From Ignavibacteriota bacterium (GTDB lineage: Bacteria > Bacteroidota > Ignavibacteria > UBA10030 > UBA6906): a stretch of DNA of 64,000 nucleotides. The notes beneath the pieces are model-generated. The model saw only the letters and a program-made list of their open reading frames with translations. It made no database searches and had not been told where the DNA came from. Below, in pieces: positions 52,584-60,786 of the stretch. Position 1 is the stretch's first letter. Each line of letters opens with the position of its first letter. A program made the position numbers and the translations under genes. The stretch covers positions 186,001 to 250,000 of the forward strand of contig JADJHP010000008.1 of the NCBI GenBank assembly GCA_016707525.1. Direction: 5' to 3'.

Positions 52584-53870
52584 TTACTTTTTGGTGAATG
52601 CAGCAAGACCCGGATAGATGGCGGTGTCGCCCAGCGCCTCTTCGATCCGGATGAGTTGGTTGTACTTCGCGATGCGGTCCGTGCGGCTCGCCGAGCCGGT
52701 CTTGATCTGTCCGGCATTCGTCGCCACGGCGATGTCCGCAATGGTCGCATCCTCGGTCTCGCCCGAACGATGGCTGATGACCGTGGTGTACCCTGCGCGC
52801 TTCGCCATCTCGATCGCATCGAGCGTCTCGGTGAGCGTGCCGATCTGGTTCACCTTCACCAGGATCGAATTCGCCACACCCATATCGATGCCCTTCTTCA
52901 GGAACTGGGTGTTCGTCACGAACAGATCGTCGCCAACCAGCTGGACCTTCTTGCCCAGCGCTTCGGTCAGCAGCTTCCAGCCTTCCCAATCGCCCTCGGC
53001 CATGCCGTCCTCGATCGAGATGATCGGGTACTGCTTCACCCAGTTCTCGTAGAACGCGACCATCTGGGCGGAGGTCTTCGTGGACTTGTCGGACTTATAG
53101 AAGAGATACTTGCCGTTGTCCATCATTTCCGACGAGGCCACGTCCAGCGCGATGAAGAGGTCCTCGCCCGGCTTGTAGCCCGCCTTGGTGATGGCTTCGA
53201 GGATCACTTCGATGGCTTCGTCGTTCGACTTGAGGGTCGGTGCGAACCCGCCTTCGTCCCCGACCGCGGTGTTGAGACCCTTCTTCGAGAGCACAGCCTT
53301 CAGGGCATGGAACACTTCAACGCCCATGCGAAGGCCTTCAGAGAAACGGTCGGCCTTTACCGGCACGATCATGAATTCCTGGCAGTCCACGTTGTTGTCG
53401 GCGTGCTTGCCGCCGTTCAGGATGTTCATCATCGGGACCGGCAGGGTCTTGGCATTCGTGCCGCCGATATATTTATAGAGCGGCATGCCCGTGGCCAACG
53501 CGCCGGCTTTGGCAACCGCCAGGGAGACGCCCAGAAGCGCATTCGCGCCCAGTTTGGCCTTGGTCGGCGTCCCGTCCAGCTGGATCATCAGGGTGTCGAT
53601 CCCGATCTGGTCAAATACATCGAGGCCGGTGATCTCGGTGGCAATGATATTGTTCACATTCTCAACGGCATTCAACACGCCCTTGCCGAGGTAGCGCGAC
53701 TTGTCGCCGTCACGCAGCTCCACGGCCTCATTTTCGCCGGTGGAGGCACCGCTCGGCACCGCTGCCCGGCCGATGATACCGCTTTCAAGCTCGACATCCA
53801 CCTCGATGGTGGGGTTTCCGCGGGAATCCAGGATCTCGCGGGCAATGGCATCAATGATCGTAGTCTTCAT
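52584..53870 (-). CDS. eno: Enolase
   Basis: Interconverts 2-phosphoglycerate and phosphoenolpyruvate. 428 residues with AREILDSRGNPTIEVDVELE at the N terminus, VPSGASTGENEAVELRDGDK, ALLGVSLAVAKAGA, the metal ligands in SIEDGMAEGDWEGWK and VGDDLFVTN, the catalytic lysine in ILVKVNQIGTLTETL, and SHRSGETEDATIAD. AAGGAGAAG precedes the ATG. First gene of the eno-pgm pair. Confidence 0.97.
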   Translation of the reverse strand: MKTTIIDAIAREILDSRGNPTIEVDVELESGIIGRAAVPSGASTGENEAVELRDGDKSRYLGKGVLNAVENVNNIIATEITGLDVFDQIGIDTLMIQLDGTPTKAKLGANALLGVSLAVAKAGALATGMPLYKYIGGTNAKTLPVPMMNILNGGKHADNNVDCQEFMIVPVKADRFSEGLRMGVEVFHALKAVLSKKGLNTAVGDEGGFAPTLKSNDEAIEVILEAITKAGYKPGEDLFIALDVASSEMMDNGKYLFYKSDKSTKTSAQMVAFYENWVKQYPIISIEDGMAEGDWEGWKLLTEALGKKVQLVGDDLFVTNTQFLKKGIDMGVANSILVKVNQIGTLTETLDAIEMAKRAGYTTVISHRSGETEDATIADIAVATNAGQIKTGSASRTDRIAKYNQLIRIEEALGDTAIYPGLAAFTKK

Positions 53871-53939
53871 TATTTCTCTTCTCCTTGGGTTCGAACGTCA
53901 TGGTATGACCTGAAAAGAACGGCAAAAGACATTACAAAA

Positions 53940-54971
53940 TCAACGGATGGAACGGTTCAACGCCCCTTCCACCGCACCCGTGACCTCATCCACGGTGAGC
54001 AACTTCATGCACTCCATGTATCCGTCCCCTTCACGGGTGCAGAGATCAAGGTGACATGGGTGGCATGGCACATCCCTGCGGAGTGCCTTGTGGCCCAACG
54101 CCGGGTCGTACGGGAACCAGATATCCTCCTCCCCGGGGCCAAAAAGCCCGATCGTGGGAGTGCCAACCGCCGCTGCGATGTGCATCGAACCGGCATCGTT
54201 CGACACCACCACGGCCGCAGCAGCATACAGGGCGGCAAGCTGCCGGAGCGGAAGCCCGATGAACGTCCGGAGTGAGCCACCCGCCAGCGTACCGACCTTC
54301 TGAACCACCTCAACGTCCTTCGGGCCACCCGTCAGCACGACCTCAACGTTGAACTCCTTCTGCAGCCGCGCCGCCACCCCGGCGAACCCTTCCGGCGTCC
54401 ACCTCTTCGCCGGCCATGTCGCCCCCGGGTGAAGAAGAACGACGCGTCCGCCTCCGCCCAACACTTCCTCGCCCGCACGCCGCTCGCCATCCGAAAGAAA
54501 GATCTCCGGCGTGTGGTACACGGGCTCGATGCCCACCGCCTGCAGGAACTGTTCGTGAAATTCCACCGCGGTCTTCCTGCGGGGGGCATCCTGCACACGC
54601 ACGGTATAGAAGCGTCCGCGGCCGGGACGATCGAGCCCCACCCGCACGGGCGCACCCGAAAGCCGCGTGAGAAGCGCACTGCGCGGATTGCCGAAGAGAT
54701 CGATCACCATGTCGAACTTCCTCCGGCGCAGGAGCCATGCCACACGCGGCTGCTCCCGAAGGGTCGGCGCGGAGAAATCGAACGGGATGATCTCGTTGAG
54801 AGAGGGGTTCTGCTCGAGGAGCGACACCGCACCGGCATCACCCATATAGGCGATGTAGGCATCCGGGATCGCGTGGCGGAGCGAACGGATGACCGGTGTC
54901 GTCAGCACGACATCGCCGATGAACTTCATACGGGTGATGAGGATACGCTGCGGGCGGAACGGTGCCGTCAT
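53940..54971 (-). CDS. Family 9 glycosyltransferase (heptosyltransferase-like)
   Basis: 343 residues with the GT9 layout: ILITRMKFIGDVVLTTPVIR at the N terminus, DMVIDLFGNPRSALLTRLSG, and the donor half with VVLLHPGATWPAKRWTPEGF, VVLTGGPKDVEVVQKVGTLA, VVSNDAGSMHIAAAVGTPTI and GLFGPGEEDIWFPYD. Heptosyltransferases add heptose to the lipid A core. The C-terminal cysteines (CHPCHLDLCTREGDGYMECM) are typical of this group. The start overlaps the stop of the gluzincin-TPR gene by 4 nt, placing it in the murA cluster. Confidence 0.93.
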   Translation of the reverse strand: MTAPFRPQRILITRMKFIGDVVLTTPVIRSLRHAIPDAYIAYMGDAGAVSLLEQNPSLNEIIPFDFSAPTLREQPRVAWLLRRRKFDMVIDLFGNPRSALLTRLSGAPVRVGLDRPGRGRFYTVRVQDAPRRKTAVEFHEQFLQAVGIEPVYHTPEIFLSDGERRAGEEVLGGGGRVVLLHPGATWPAKRWTPEGFAGVAARLQKEFNVEVVLTGGPKDVEVVQKVGTLAGGSLRTFIGLPLRQLAALYAAAAVVVSNDAGSMHIAAAVGTPTIGLFGPGEEDIWFPYDPALGHKALRRDVPCHPCHLDLCTREGDGYMECMKLLTVDEVTGAVEGALNRSIR

Positions 54972-57232
54972 TGGTCGTGCTCCAGGAACTCACACCGTGC
55001 GATCCGCTCGTCGATCTCGAGGACGGCGGCCGCACGGCTATCAGAATTGAGGGCCGACCAGTACGATGCACGCGCGGACTGCAGACGGCCCGAACGGAGT
55101 TCGGCATCGCCGAGGGCAACACAGCGCGCCCTCTCGAGCACGGGATCGGCGCCCCGGAAGCTGGCGCTCTCAAAGAAATGACGCGCCTCGTCGTATCGCT
55201 GCATGCGGAACAGCAGCCGCCCGCGCAGGTACCACCGGAGCGAATCTCCGGGAGTGTTCGTGGGCGCGATCAGCATCTGGACACGGGCGGTGTCCGACGC
55301 ATCGGACAGGAAGAACGTGCGAAGCCCGGGACCGGCCGCACTGTCCCCGATCGCAAGCAGCCGGATCGCCGCAGTCTCGGTGAGCGATGGGGTGATATGC
55401 GCTGTCCGGACGGTTGCATACAGCGCACGGGCGCGGAACGGATCGCCGAGAGCCCATGCTGCATCACCCGCAACGATCGCCAGCGGGAGATACCGCGATG
55501 GACGACGGTCATGCGCCCGCAGGGAGTCATAGAGGTCGATCACGGCGTTGTACTCCTGCCGGCGCGCACGCAGGTTCATGAGTCCGGCAAGGGCCTCGTA
55601 CCCGCCCACGGCTGCGAGGTCCCGGTACAAGGGCAGCGCACCGTCATAGTCGTGATCTGCCACGAGGCGCTGCGCTTCCCGCAACCGGCGTGCGTACAGA
55701 CGCACGCAGACCTTGCCGAGCAGGGGCGGACGCCGGAAGAGGACATCGGCCGTCAACGAATCTGCGGGGTCGTACGCGATGCTGTCCAACGAACGATGCC
55801 AGCCGGCGATCAGATCGGGAAGAGCGTGGCCATAGATCTCCTCATAGGAGGGCCTGCCGTAGACCAGGAGGAAGCGGCGCATCCCGTAGCGGTCGATGAG
55901 ATGCTTCGCGAATGCACCCGCGAGGACATAACTCACAGAGGACGATTGTGCGATGAAGCCCGTTGCGCCGAGCATGTGTTCCATCGGCGGCATCAACCCC
56001 GCCCGCCGCAGAAGGGCTGCATGTTCCGCGAGCGTTCTGCCACCCCATGTCCCTTCCACAGCGATGGCAAGGCCTTCGGTGAGCCCCGGGCTGGTACTCG
56101 CATGGATGAGCGGCATCCCGAACGGCGCCGCCACGACATGCACCAGTTCGTGCTTCAATGTTGCGTCCACACTCTGCGCGGTGATATGCACCTCACGGAG
56201 CCAGGGCTTCGCAAGTTCGGTCTGGCCTGCACCGATCGCGCGCCGCTTCGCTTCCGCGGATGGATACACATACGAGGCGATACGTTCGACGTGCGGCAGC
56301 ACGAACTGTTCCTGAATGCGCGCAAGCTGGAATTCGTGTTCGGCCCCCAACCGCTCGGCAGCAGCAGGGGTCACCGTGGCTACATCGTAGTAGATCGAAA
56401 AATGCTGTGTCTCTGTGAGGCCACCGAGGCGCGCACGGATGACGCCCGCGGTGGATTCCCATCGGAGCTCACAACGGAACACGACAAGCAGGAACAGGAG
56501 GGCCAGGATGCCCAGCGCCACGTGCAGGTACTCCTTCCACAACGTGCGCACCAGCGTGTATCCCTTGCGTACCACACTGTCGCCCGGCCGGCTGTGCTCG
56601 ACGATGAGCGCCGTCAGCCATACCAGCAGCGCTGCCACGCCGAGAGTGAAGACCCGGTAGGCAATGAGTGGCCATTCCAGCGGCAGAAGCTCGTCGTAGG
56701 ACAGTCCGGGGAAGTAGCCGTAGAAGAGGTTGTAGGAGAAGATCGCGGGCGTTGCGTACCCGAGATACCCCGCATACGCGATCGAGAGGAGGAACACCGC
56801 GGCGAACATGGCCTTCGGCCAGCGGTAGTGGACGGTGCAGAAGAGTCCGAGGGCAACCGCGAAGCACACCCCGGCCACCGGCAGAAGGAAGAAGAATGCG
56901 ATCCCCTCCCCGACATCACACAGCGGCACACGGAGTCCGTTGAGGAAGATGATCGTCAGCGGGACAATGAGCAGGGCGAGATTGATGCCGAGCGCGGCGG
57001 AGAACTCGCGCAGGACGGAGAACGGCAGTGCTCCTTCTGCGGCGTGGTAGCGCCGGGAGGCACGCATGATGGTGATGCAGCCCGCGACGAGAGGCCCGGC
57101 GATCGCGAACACGAAGGCGAACTCGAAGCCGGGATGGTCGAACAGCGGGATCAGCGTGCAGAGGACGGCAAGGGCCGCATAGATCCCTGCCGCAACGAAC
57201 AGGATGCGACGGTGCGGCGGTGATGCGGTCAT
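54968..57232 (-). CDS. Multi-pass membrane protein with gluzincin motif and TPR-like tail
   Basis: 754 residues, no family name recognised. The first ~270 residues hold about seven membrane helices (ILFVAAGIYAALAVLCTLIP; GINLALLIVPLTIIFL; ALGILALLFLLVVF). The next section has a zinc-peptidase-like motif: H-E-L-V-H in TLKHELVHVVAAPF, and a glutamate 21 residues after the second histidine in GLTEGLA, the H-E-x-x-H...E arrangement of gluzincins. The C-terminal ~280 residues are helical repeats of TPR type (ALPLYRDLAAVGGYEALAGL; RMQRYDEARHFFESASF). ATG 57232 chosen. Possibly an envelope protease; the motif is intact but function is unproven. Confidence 0.75.
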   Translation of the reverse strand: MTASPPHRRILFVAAGIYAALAVLCTLIPLFDHPGFEFAFVFAIAGPLVAGCITIMRASRRYHAAEGALPFSVLREFSAALGINLALLIVPLTIIFLNGLRVPLCDVGEGIAFFFLLPVAGVCFAVALGLFCTVHYRWPKAMFAAVFLLSIAYAGYLGYATPAIFSYNLFYGYFPGLSYDELLPLEWPLIAYRVFTLGVAALLVWLTALIVEHSRPGDSVVRKGYTLVRTLWKEYLHVALGILALLFLLVVFRCELRWESTAGVIRARLGGLTETQHFSIYYDVATVTPAAAERLGAEHEFQLARIQEQFVLPHVERIASYVYPSAEAKRRAIGAGQTELAKPWLREVHITAQSVDATLKHELVHVVAAPFGMPLIHASTSPGLTEGLAIAVEGTWGGRTLAEHAALLRRAGLMPPMEHMLGATGFIAQSSSVSYVLAGAFAKHLIDRYGMRRFLLVYGRPSYEEIYGHALPDLIAGWHRSLDSIAYDPADSLTADVLFRRPPLLGKVCVRLYARRLREAQRLVADHDYDGALPLYRDLAAVGGYEALAGLMNLRARRQEYNAVIDLYDSLRAHDRRPSRYLPLAIVAGDAAWALGDPFRARALYATVRTAHITPSLTETAAIRLLAIGDSAAGPGLRTFFLSDASDTARVQMLIAPTNTPGDSLRWYLRGRLLFRMQRYDEARHFFESASFRGADPVLERARCVALGDAELRSGRLQSARASYWSALNSDSRAAAVLEIDERIARCEFLEHDQ

Positions 57233-57245
57233 GGAGCGTGCCGGG

Positions 57246-58508
57246 TCAGAATTCTTCCCCGGCAACGCGTTCGATGTCGGCTCCGAGGGCACGGAGTTTC
57301 CTCTCGATCGTTTCGTAGCCTCGATCCAGATGGTACACGCGCAGGACCTCGGTGGTCCCTTCGGCGACAAGGCCGGCAAGGATGAGCGATGCCGAAGCAC
57401 GCAGGTCGGTGGACATCACCTTGGCGCCGGTGAGCCGCCGGACACCGCGGACAATGGCCGCGTTGTCCTTCACTTCGATGTCGGCGCCAAGGCGGATCAT
57501 TTCAGGGATATGCTTGAAACGATCGAAATAGATCGTGTCGGTCACCACGGAGGTCCCGTCCGTCAGCGCCATGAGCGCGGTCCATTGCGCCTGCATATCG
57601 GTGGGAAAACCCGGATAGATATTCGCCGTCACATCCACCGCAGTGAGCGTACGCGGTGCGGAGAGCGTGATGGTTCTGCCCTCGATCGTGACACGGGCAC
57701 CGGCATCTTCCAGTTTTCCGATGACGGCATCGAGGTGCAGGGGTTCGACGCCCGTGAGGGTGATGGTGCCGCCGCAGAGTGCCGCTGCCACCAGGAACGT
57801 GCCGGCCTCGATGCGGTCCGGGATCGTCTCGATGTCGGCAGCGTGCAGTGCATCCACGCCCTGGATCTCGAGGCGGCTGGTGCCGACGCCGTTGATCTTC
57901 GCTCCCATGGACACAAGGAATTCCGCAAGCTGGGTGATCTCGGGCTCGATGGCAGCATTGTCGATGAGCGTGGTCCCGCGGGCAAGCACCGCGGCCATCA
58001 TCGTGTTGCCCGTCGCCCCGACGCTGGACACGTCGAAGTGGACGCGCGCGCCGGTCAACCGCCCCGCACGTGCATGGATATACCCCTCATGCAGATCGAT
58101 CTCCGCGCCGAGCTTCTTCATCGCTTCGATGTGAAGATTCACAGGGCGGGGGCCCCAGGCGCAGCCGCCGGGGAGCGAGACGCGCGCGCGGCCGAACCGT
58201 GCGATGAGCGGACCGAGCACATAGATCGATGCCCGCATCTTCTTCACGTGCTCGTAAGGAGCCTCGTACACGTTCACGCCGGTGGTGTCGAGCGTCAGGA
58301 GGTGGTCCTTCAGCTCGGCATGGGCGCCCATCGACCGCAGCAATGCGGCCATGGTATGAACATCCCGCAGGGCGGGAGTGTTCTTCAAGTGGAATGTGCC
58401 GCCCGCGAGAAGTGCGGCGGGCATCAATGCGAGCGTAGAATTCTTGGCGCCGCTGATGCTGACGGTGCCGGTAAGGGGCTTGCCGCCCCGGATCACGAAT
58501 TTGTCCAT
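57246..58508 (-). CDS. murA: UDP-N-acetylglucosamine 1-carboxyvinyltransferase MurA
   Basis: First committed step of peptidoglycan synthesis: transfers enolpyruvate from PEP to UDP-GlcNAc. 420 residues; start FVIRGGKPLTGTVSISGAKN (with the conserved K-N pair), a loop with the catalytic, fosfomycin-reactive cysteine in SLPGGCAWGPRPVNLHIEAM, and DMQAQWTALMALTDGTSVVT further on. The active cysteine is present, so fosfomycin sensitivity of the enzyme is expected. Promoter at 58519-58548. Followed by the membrane gluzincin protein after 13 nt. Confidence 0.97.
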   Translation of the reverse strand: MDKFVIRGGKPLTGTVSISGAKNSTLALMPAALLAGGTFHLKNTPALRDVHTMAALLRSMGAHAELKDHLLTLDTTGVNVYEAPYEHVKKMRASIYVLGPLIARFGRARVSLPGGCAWGPRPVNLHIEAMKKLGAEIDLHEGYIHARAGRLTGARVHFDVSSVGATGNTMMAAVLARGTTLIDNAAIEPEITQLAEFLVSMGAKINGVGTSRLEIQGVDALHAADIETIPDRIEAGTFLVAAALCGGTITLTGVEPLHLDAVIGKLEDAGARVTIEGRTITLSAPRTLTAVDVTANIYPGFPTDMQAQWTALMALTDGTSVVTDTIYFDRFKHIPEMIRLGADIEVKDNAAIVRGVRRLTGAKVMSTDLRASASLILAGLVAEGTTEVLRVYHLDRGYETIERKLRALGADIERVAGEEF

Positions 58509-58518
58509 AGGGTGTTCA

Positions 58519-58548
58519 ATGGTACGGAATTATGTGGGGGATTGTCAA
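58519..58548 (-). promoter_or_regulatory. murA promoter
   Basis: On the - strand TTGACA (58548-58543), 18-nt spacer, TACCAT (58524-58519) followed by TG; it predicts a very short leader before murA at 58508. The -35 matches the sigma-70 consensus exactly. Confidence 0.5.
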
Positions 58549-58918
58549 CCACACTCCCCACCAGCGGGGGCCCAAATCACCAAAATGATGAATAGAAACT
58601 CATCTGAGGCAACGAATCAGCTTCGAAGAGCAACGTACGTGAGGCAGCGGGCCTCACACGGGGGACCGCACACCGGATGGTATCCGGTGAGTGGATGAGA
58701 GTGGCATGGGTTCGCGTCTGCACGGGGGTGACGTTCATTGCAGAAAACCCGATCCTCCGCGCGCGGTCAAGGAGCGGTCGTCACCGCCCGCCGGGATTTC
58801 TCAATCGTGCGAACGATTCTGCAGCGGTTTCCCATTTTTGAAAATGAACCGGGCCCTCCTGCTCCTTGCGATCCACCGGGCAAGGCAATTGACAGATTTC
58901 TGATCGACCCTCAAATAG
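58549..58918. other. Intergenic region with two small hairpins
   Basis: 370 bases between divergent murA and the Rrf2 regulator without a credible gene. It holds two adjacent palindromes: GTGAGGC/GCCTCAC (58639-58657) and CACCGGAT-GGT-ATCCGGTG (58671-58689). A TTGACA near 58889 has no matching -10. The hairpins could be remnants of a repeat or structured RNA. Confidence 0.5.
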
Positions 58919-58931
58919 GACAAGTATTGTC
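58919..58931. promoter_or_regulatory. Candidate operator of the Rrf2 regulator
   Basis: Perfect dyad GACAA-GTA-TTGTC, 38 nt before the chosen Rrf2 start and overlapping the region where its promoter must lie. Rrf2 proteins usually repress their own operon through such sites. A second, looser dyad (GCATGT...ACATGC) follows at about 58940-58962. Confidence 0.4.
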
Positions 58932-58969
58932 TTGTTTGGCATGTGATTTGCCTATACATGCTTATCCCC

Positions 58970-59425
58970 ATGCTCCAGCTCACGATGACCGGCGAATATG
59001 CAGTGCGGGCAATGATCCATCTCGCCACACTGCCCCCAGACGCGACCGCACAGATCGCGGACATTGCCCGCGACTGGGAAGTCCCCGAGACATTCCTGCG
59101 CAAGATCATCTCGCAACTCTCTCATGGTGGTCTGGTTGCATCGTATCGAGGAAATCGCGGTGGTGTCGCTCTCGGACGGGCGGCGAACACCATCACGTTG
59201 CTCCACGTGATCGAGTGCATCGAGGGGACCCTTACACTCAACGCATGCATCGCCGATCCCGGGGTATGCCATCGCGTCCCGACGTGCGCAGTTCATTCTG
59301 TCTGGTGTGAAGCGCAGCAAAAACTCCGTGAGATCCTGGCCGCTCGAACGCTGGCCGATCTTGCCGGATCATCGCCACACGGATGTCCGCCTGCGGTTCC
59401 CCGCAGCGGCTCCATCCTTTTCTAA
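58970..59425 (+). CDS. Rrf2 family transcriptional regulator with iron-sulfur-type cysteines
   Basis: 151 residues. A winged-helix domain (LTMTGEYAVRAMIHLATLPP; VPETFLRKIISQLSHGGLVA; YRGNRGGVALGRA) is followed by the cysteine region ACIADPGVCHRVPTCAVHSV, with spacing C-x6-C-x5-C and a fourth cysteine 6 residues on. In IscR and NsrR such cysteines hold an iron-sulfur cluster that senses iron, oxygen or nitric oxide. ATG 58970 chosen over 58943. cydA starts 26 nt after its stop, so redox or NO control of cytochrome bd is the natural inference. Confidence 0.88.
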   Translation: MLQLTMTGEYAVRAMIHLATLPPDATAQIADIARDWEVPETFLRKIISQLSHGGLVASYRGNRGGVALGRAANTITLLHVIECIEGTLTLNACIADPGVCHRVPTCAVHSVWCEAQQKLREILAARTLADLAGSSPHGCPPAVPRSGSILF

Positions 59426-59451
59426 CCCAATCCCTCGTAAGGAGGCCCTGT

Positions 59452-60786
59452 ATGGATGCAGTACTTCTGGCCCGCCTGCAGTTCGCACTGACGGTCGGGT
59501 TCCATTTTCTGTTCCCCCCGATCACGATCGGCCTTGCCTGGCTCCTCGTGGTCGTGGAGACCCTTGGCTGGAGGAAGAAAGATGAGGTCTACACCCGCAT
59601 CGGCATCTTCTTCGGCAAAGTACTCGGATTGACCTTCGCCGTCGGCGTGGCCACGGGGATCGTCATGGAATTCCAGTTCGGCACGAACTGGGCGCAGTAT
59701 TCCAAGTTCGTCGGCGATATCTTCGGTGCACCGCTCGCCGCGGAAGGCGTCTTCGCGTTCTTCCTCGAGTCCGGCTTCCTCGGCCTCTATCTGTTCGGCC
59801 GCAACCGCGTCTCCAAAGGCGTGCACTGGTTCTCCGCGCTGATGGTCGCCCTCGGCTCCACCCTGTCGGCCTTCTGGATCATCGTCGCAAATTCCTGGCA
59901 ACAGACACCCGCAGGGTACGTCCTCCGCAACGGCCGCGCCGAACTCACCAGCTTCGCCGAAGCGGTCTTCAATCCCTCCACCATGATCCGGTACTTCCAT
60001 ACCGTCGACGCCGCACTGATCAGCGGCGCGTTCATGATGGCGGGTATCGCCGCCTATTACCTGCTGAAGAACCGCGAGACGGCGTTCGCGAAGAAGGCGA
60101 TGACCGTCGCCATGGTGTTCGGACTCGTCGCATCGGTCCTGGAACTGATGCCGCTCGGCCACGAACACGCACGCCAGGTGGCCCAAACCCAGCCCGAGAA
60201 GTTCGCTGCCATCGAAGGCCTCTACACGTCGGCGGACGGTGCACCCATGGTCCTCTTCGCTGTTCCGACCACGGTGCCACCCACCCTGCACGGTACGATC
60301 GAGATCCCGGGATTGCTCAGCTGGCTCGCGTTCGGCGATCCGAAGGCCCCGATCAAAGGGATCAACGAGTTCCCCCCGGACGAGATCCCGCCCCTGTGGC
60401 TGACCTTCGTGTCGTTCCACAATATGGTGGTGCTCGGCATGTTCTTCATCCTCCTGACCGCAGTGGCCACGTACAAGATCTGGCGTGGAACCCTCTGGAA
60501 CAGCCCGAAGCTCCTCAAGGTCATCCTCTGGTCGATCCCTCTTCCCCTGATCGCGTGCCAGCTCGGTTGGATCACCGCGGAGGTCGGACGCCAACCCTGG
60601 ATCGTCTACAAACTCCTCCGCACCAGCGAAGCGGCTTCCATCACCGTCTCCGCCGGCGAGATCCTCTTCTCGATCATTCTGTTCGGTGCCGTGTACCTTC
60701 TCCTCGGGACGCTGTATGTGTACCTGCTGGTGAAGAAGGTGAAACACGGACCCGCCCCGCTGACCGGAAAGGAGGCCGTCGCATAA
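59452..60786 (+). CDS. cydA: Cytochrome bd oxidase subunit I
   Basis: Quinol-oxidising, heme-binding subunit of cytochrome bd, an oxygen-scavenging terminal oxidase in the inner membrane. 444 residues. LLARLQFALTVGFHFLFPPI carries the first heme-ligand histidine. GVATGIVMEFQFGTNWAQYS and FFLESGFLGLYLFGRNRVSK are conserved, and GWITAEVGRQPWIVYKLLRT is the C-terminal signature. The quinol loop appears to be of the short type. AAGGAGG lies 9 nt before the ATG. The frame is open upstream to 59383 without family sequence. Confidence 0.96.
   Translation: MDAVLLARLQFALTVGFHFLFPPITIGLAWLLVVVETLGWRKKDEVYTRIGIFFGKVLGLTFAVGVATGIVMEFQFGTNWAQYSKFVGDIFGAPLAAEGVFAFFLESGFLGLYLFGRNRVSKGVHWFSALMVALGSTLSAFWIIVANSWQQTPAGYVLRNGRAELTSFAEAVFNPSTMIRYFHTVDAALISGAFMMAGIAAYYLLKNRETAFAKKAMTVAMVFGLVASVLELMPLGHEHARQVAQTQPEKFAAIEGLYTSADGAPMVLFAVPTTVPPTLHGTIEIPGLLSWLAFGDPKAPIKGINEFPPDEIPPLWLTFVSFHNMVVLGMFFILLTAVATYKIWRGTLWNSPKLLKVILWSIPLPLIACQLGWITAEVGRQPWIVYKLLRTSEAASITVSAGEILFSIILFGAVYLLLGTLYVYLLVKKVKHGPAPLTGKEAVA

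Noticed and set aside
53880..53939. Promoter of eno.
   Set aside because: TTTTG and TACCAT are present, but spacing and hexamers do not match the pattern seen elsewhere well enough.
54962..57223. A 753-codon open frame antisense to the membrane gluzincin gene.
   Set aside because: Shadow of the real gene; no hydrophobic segments or domain-like sequence, composition dominated by R, H, E and Q.
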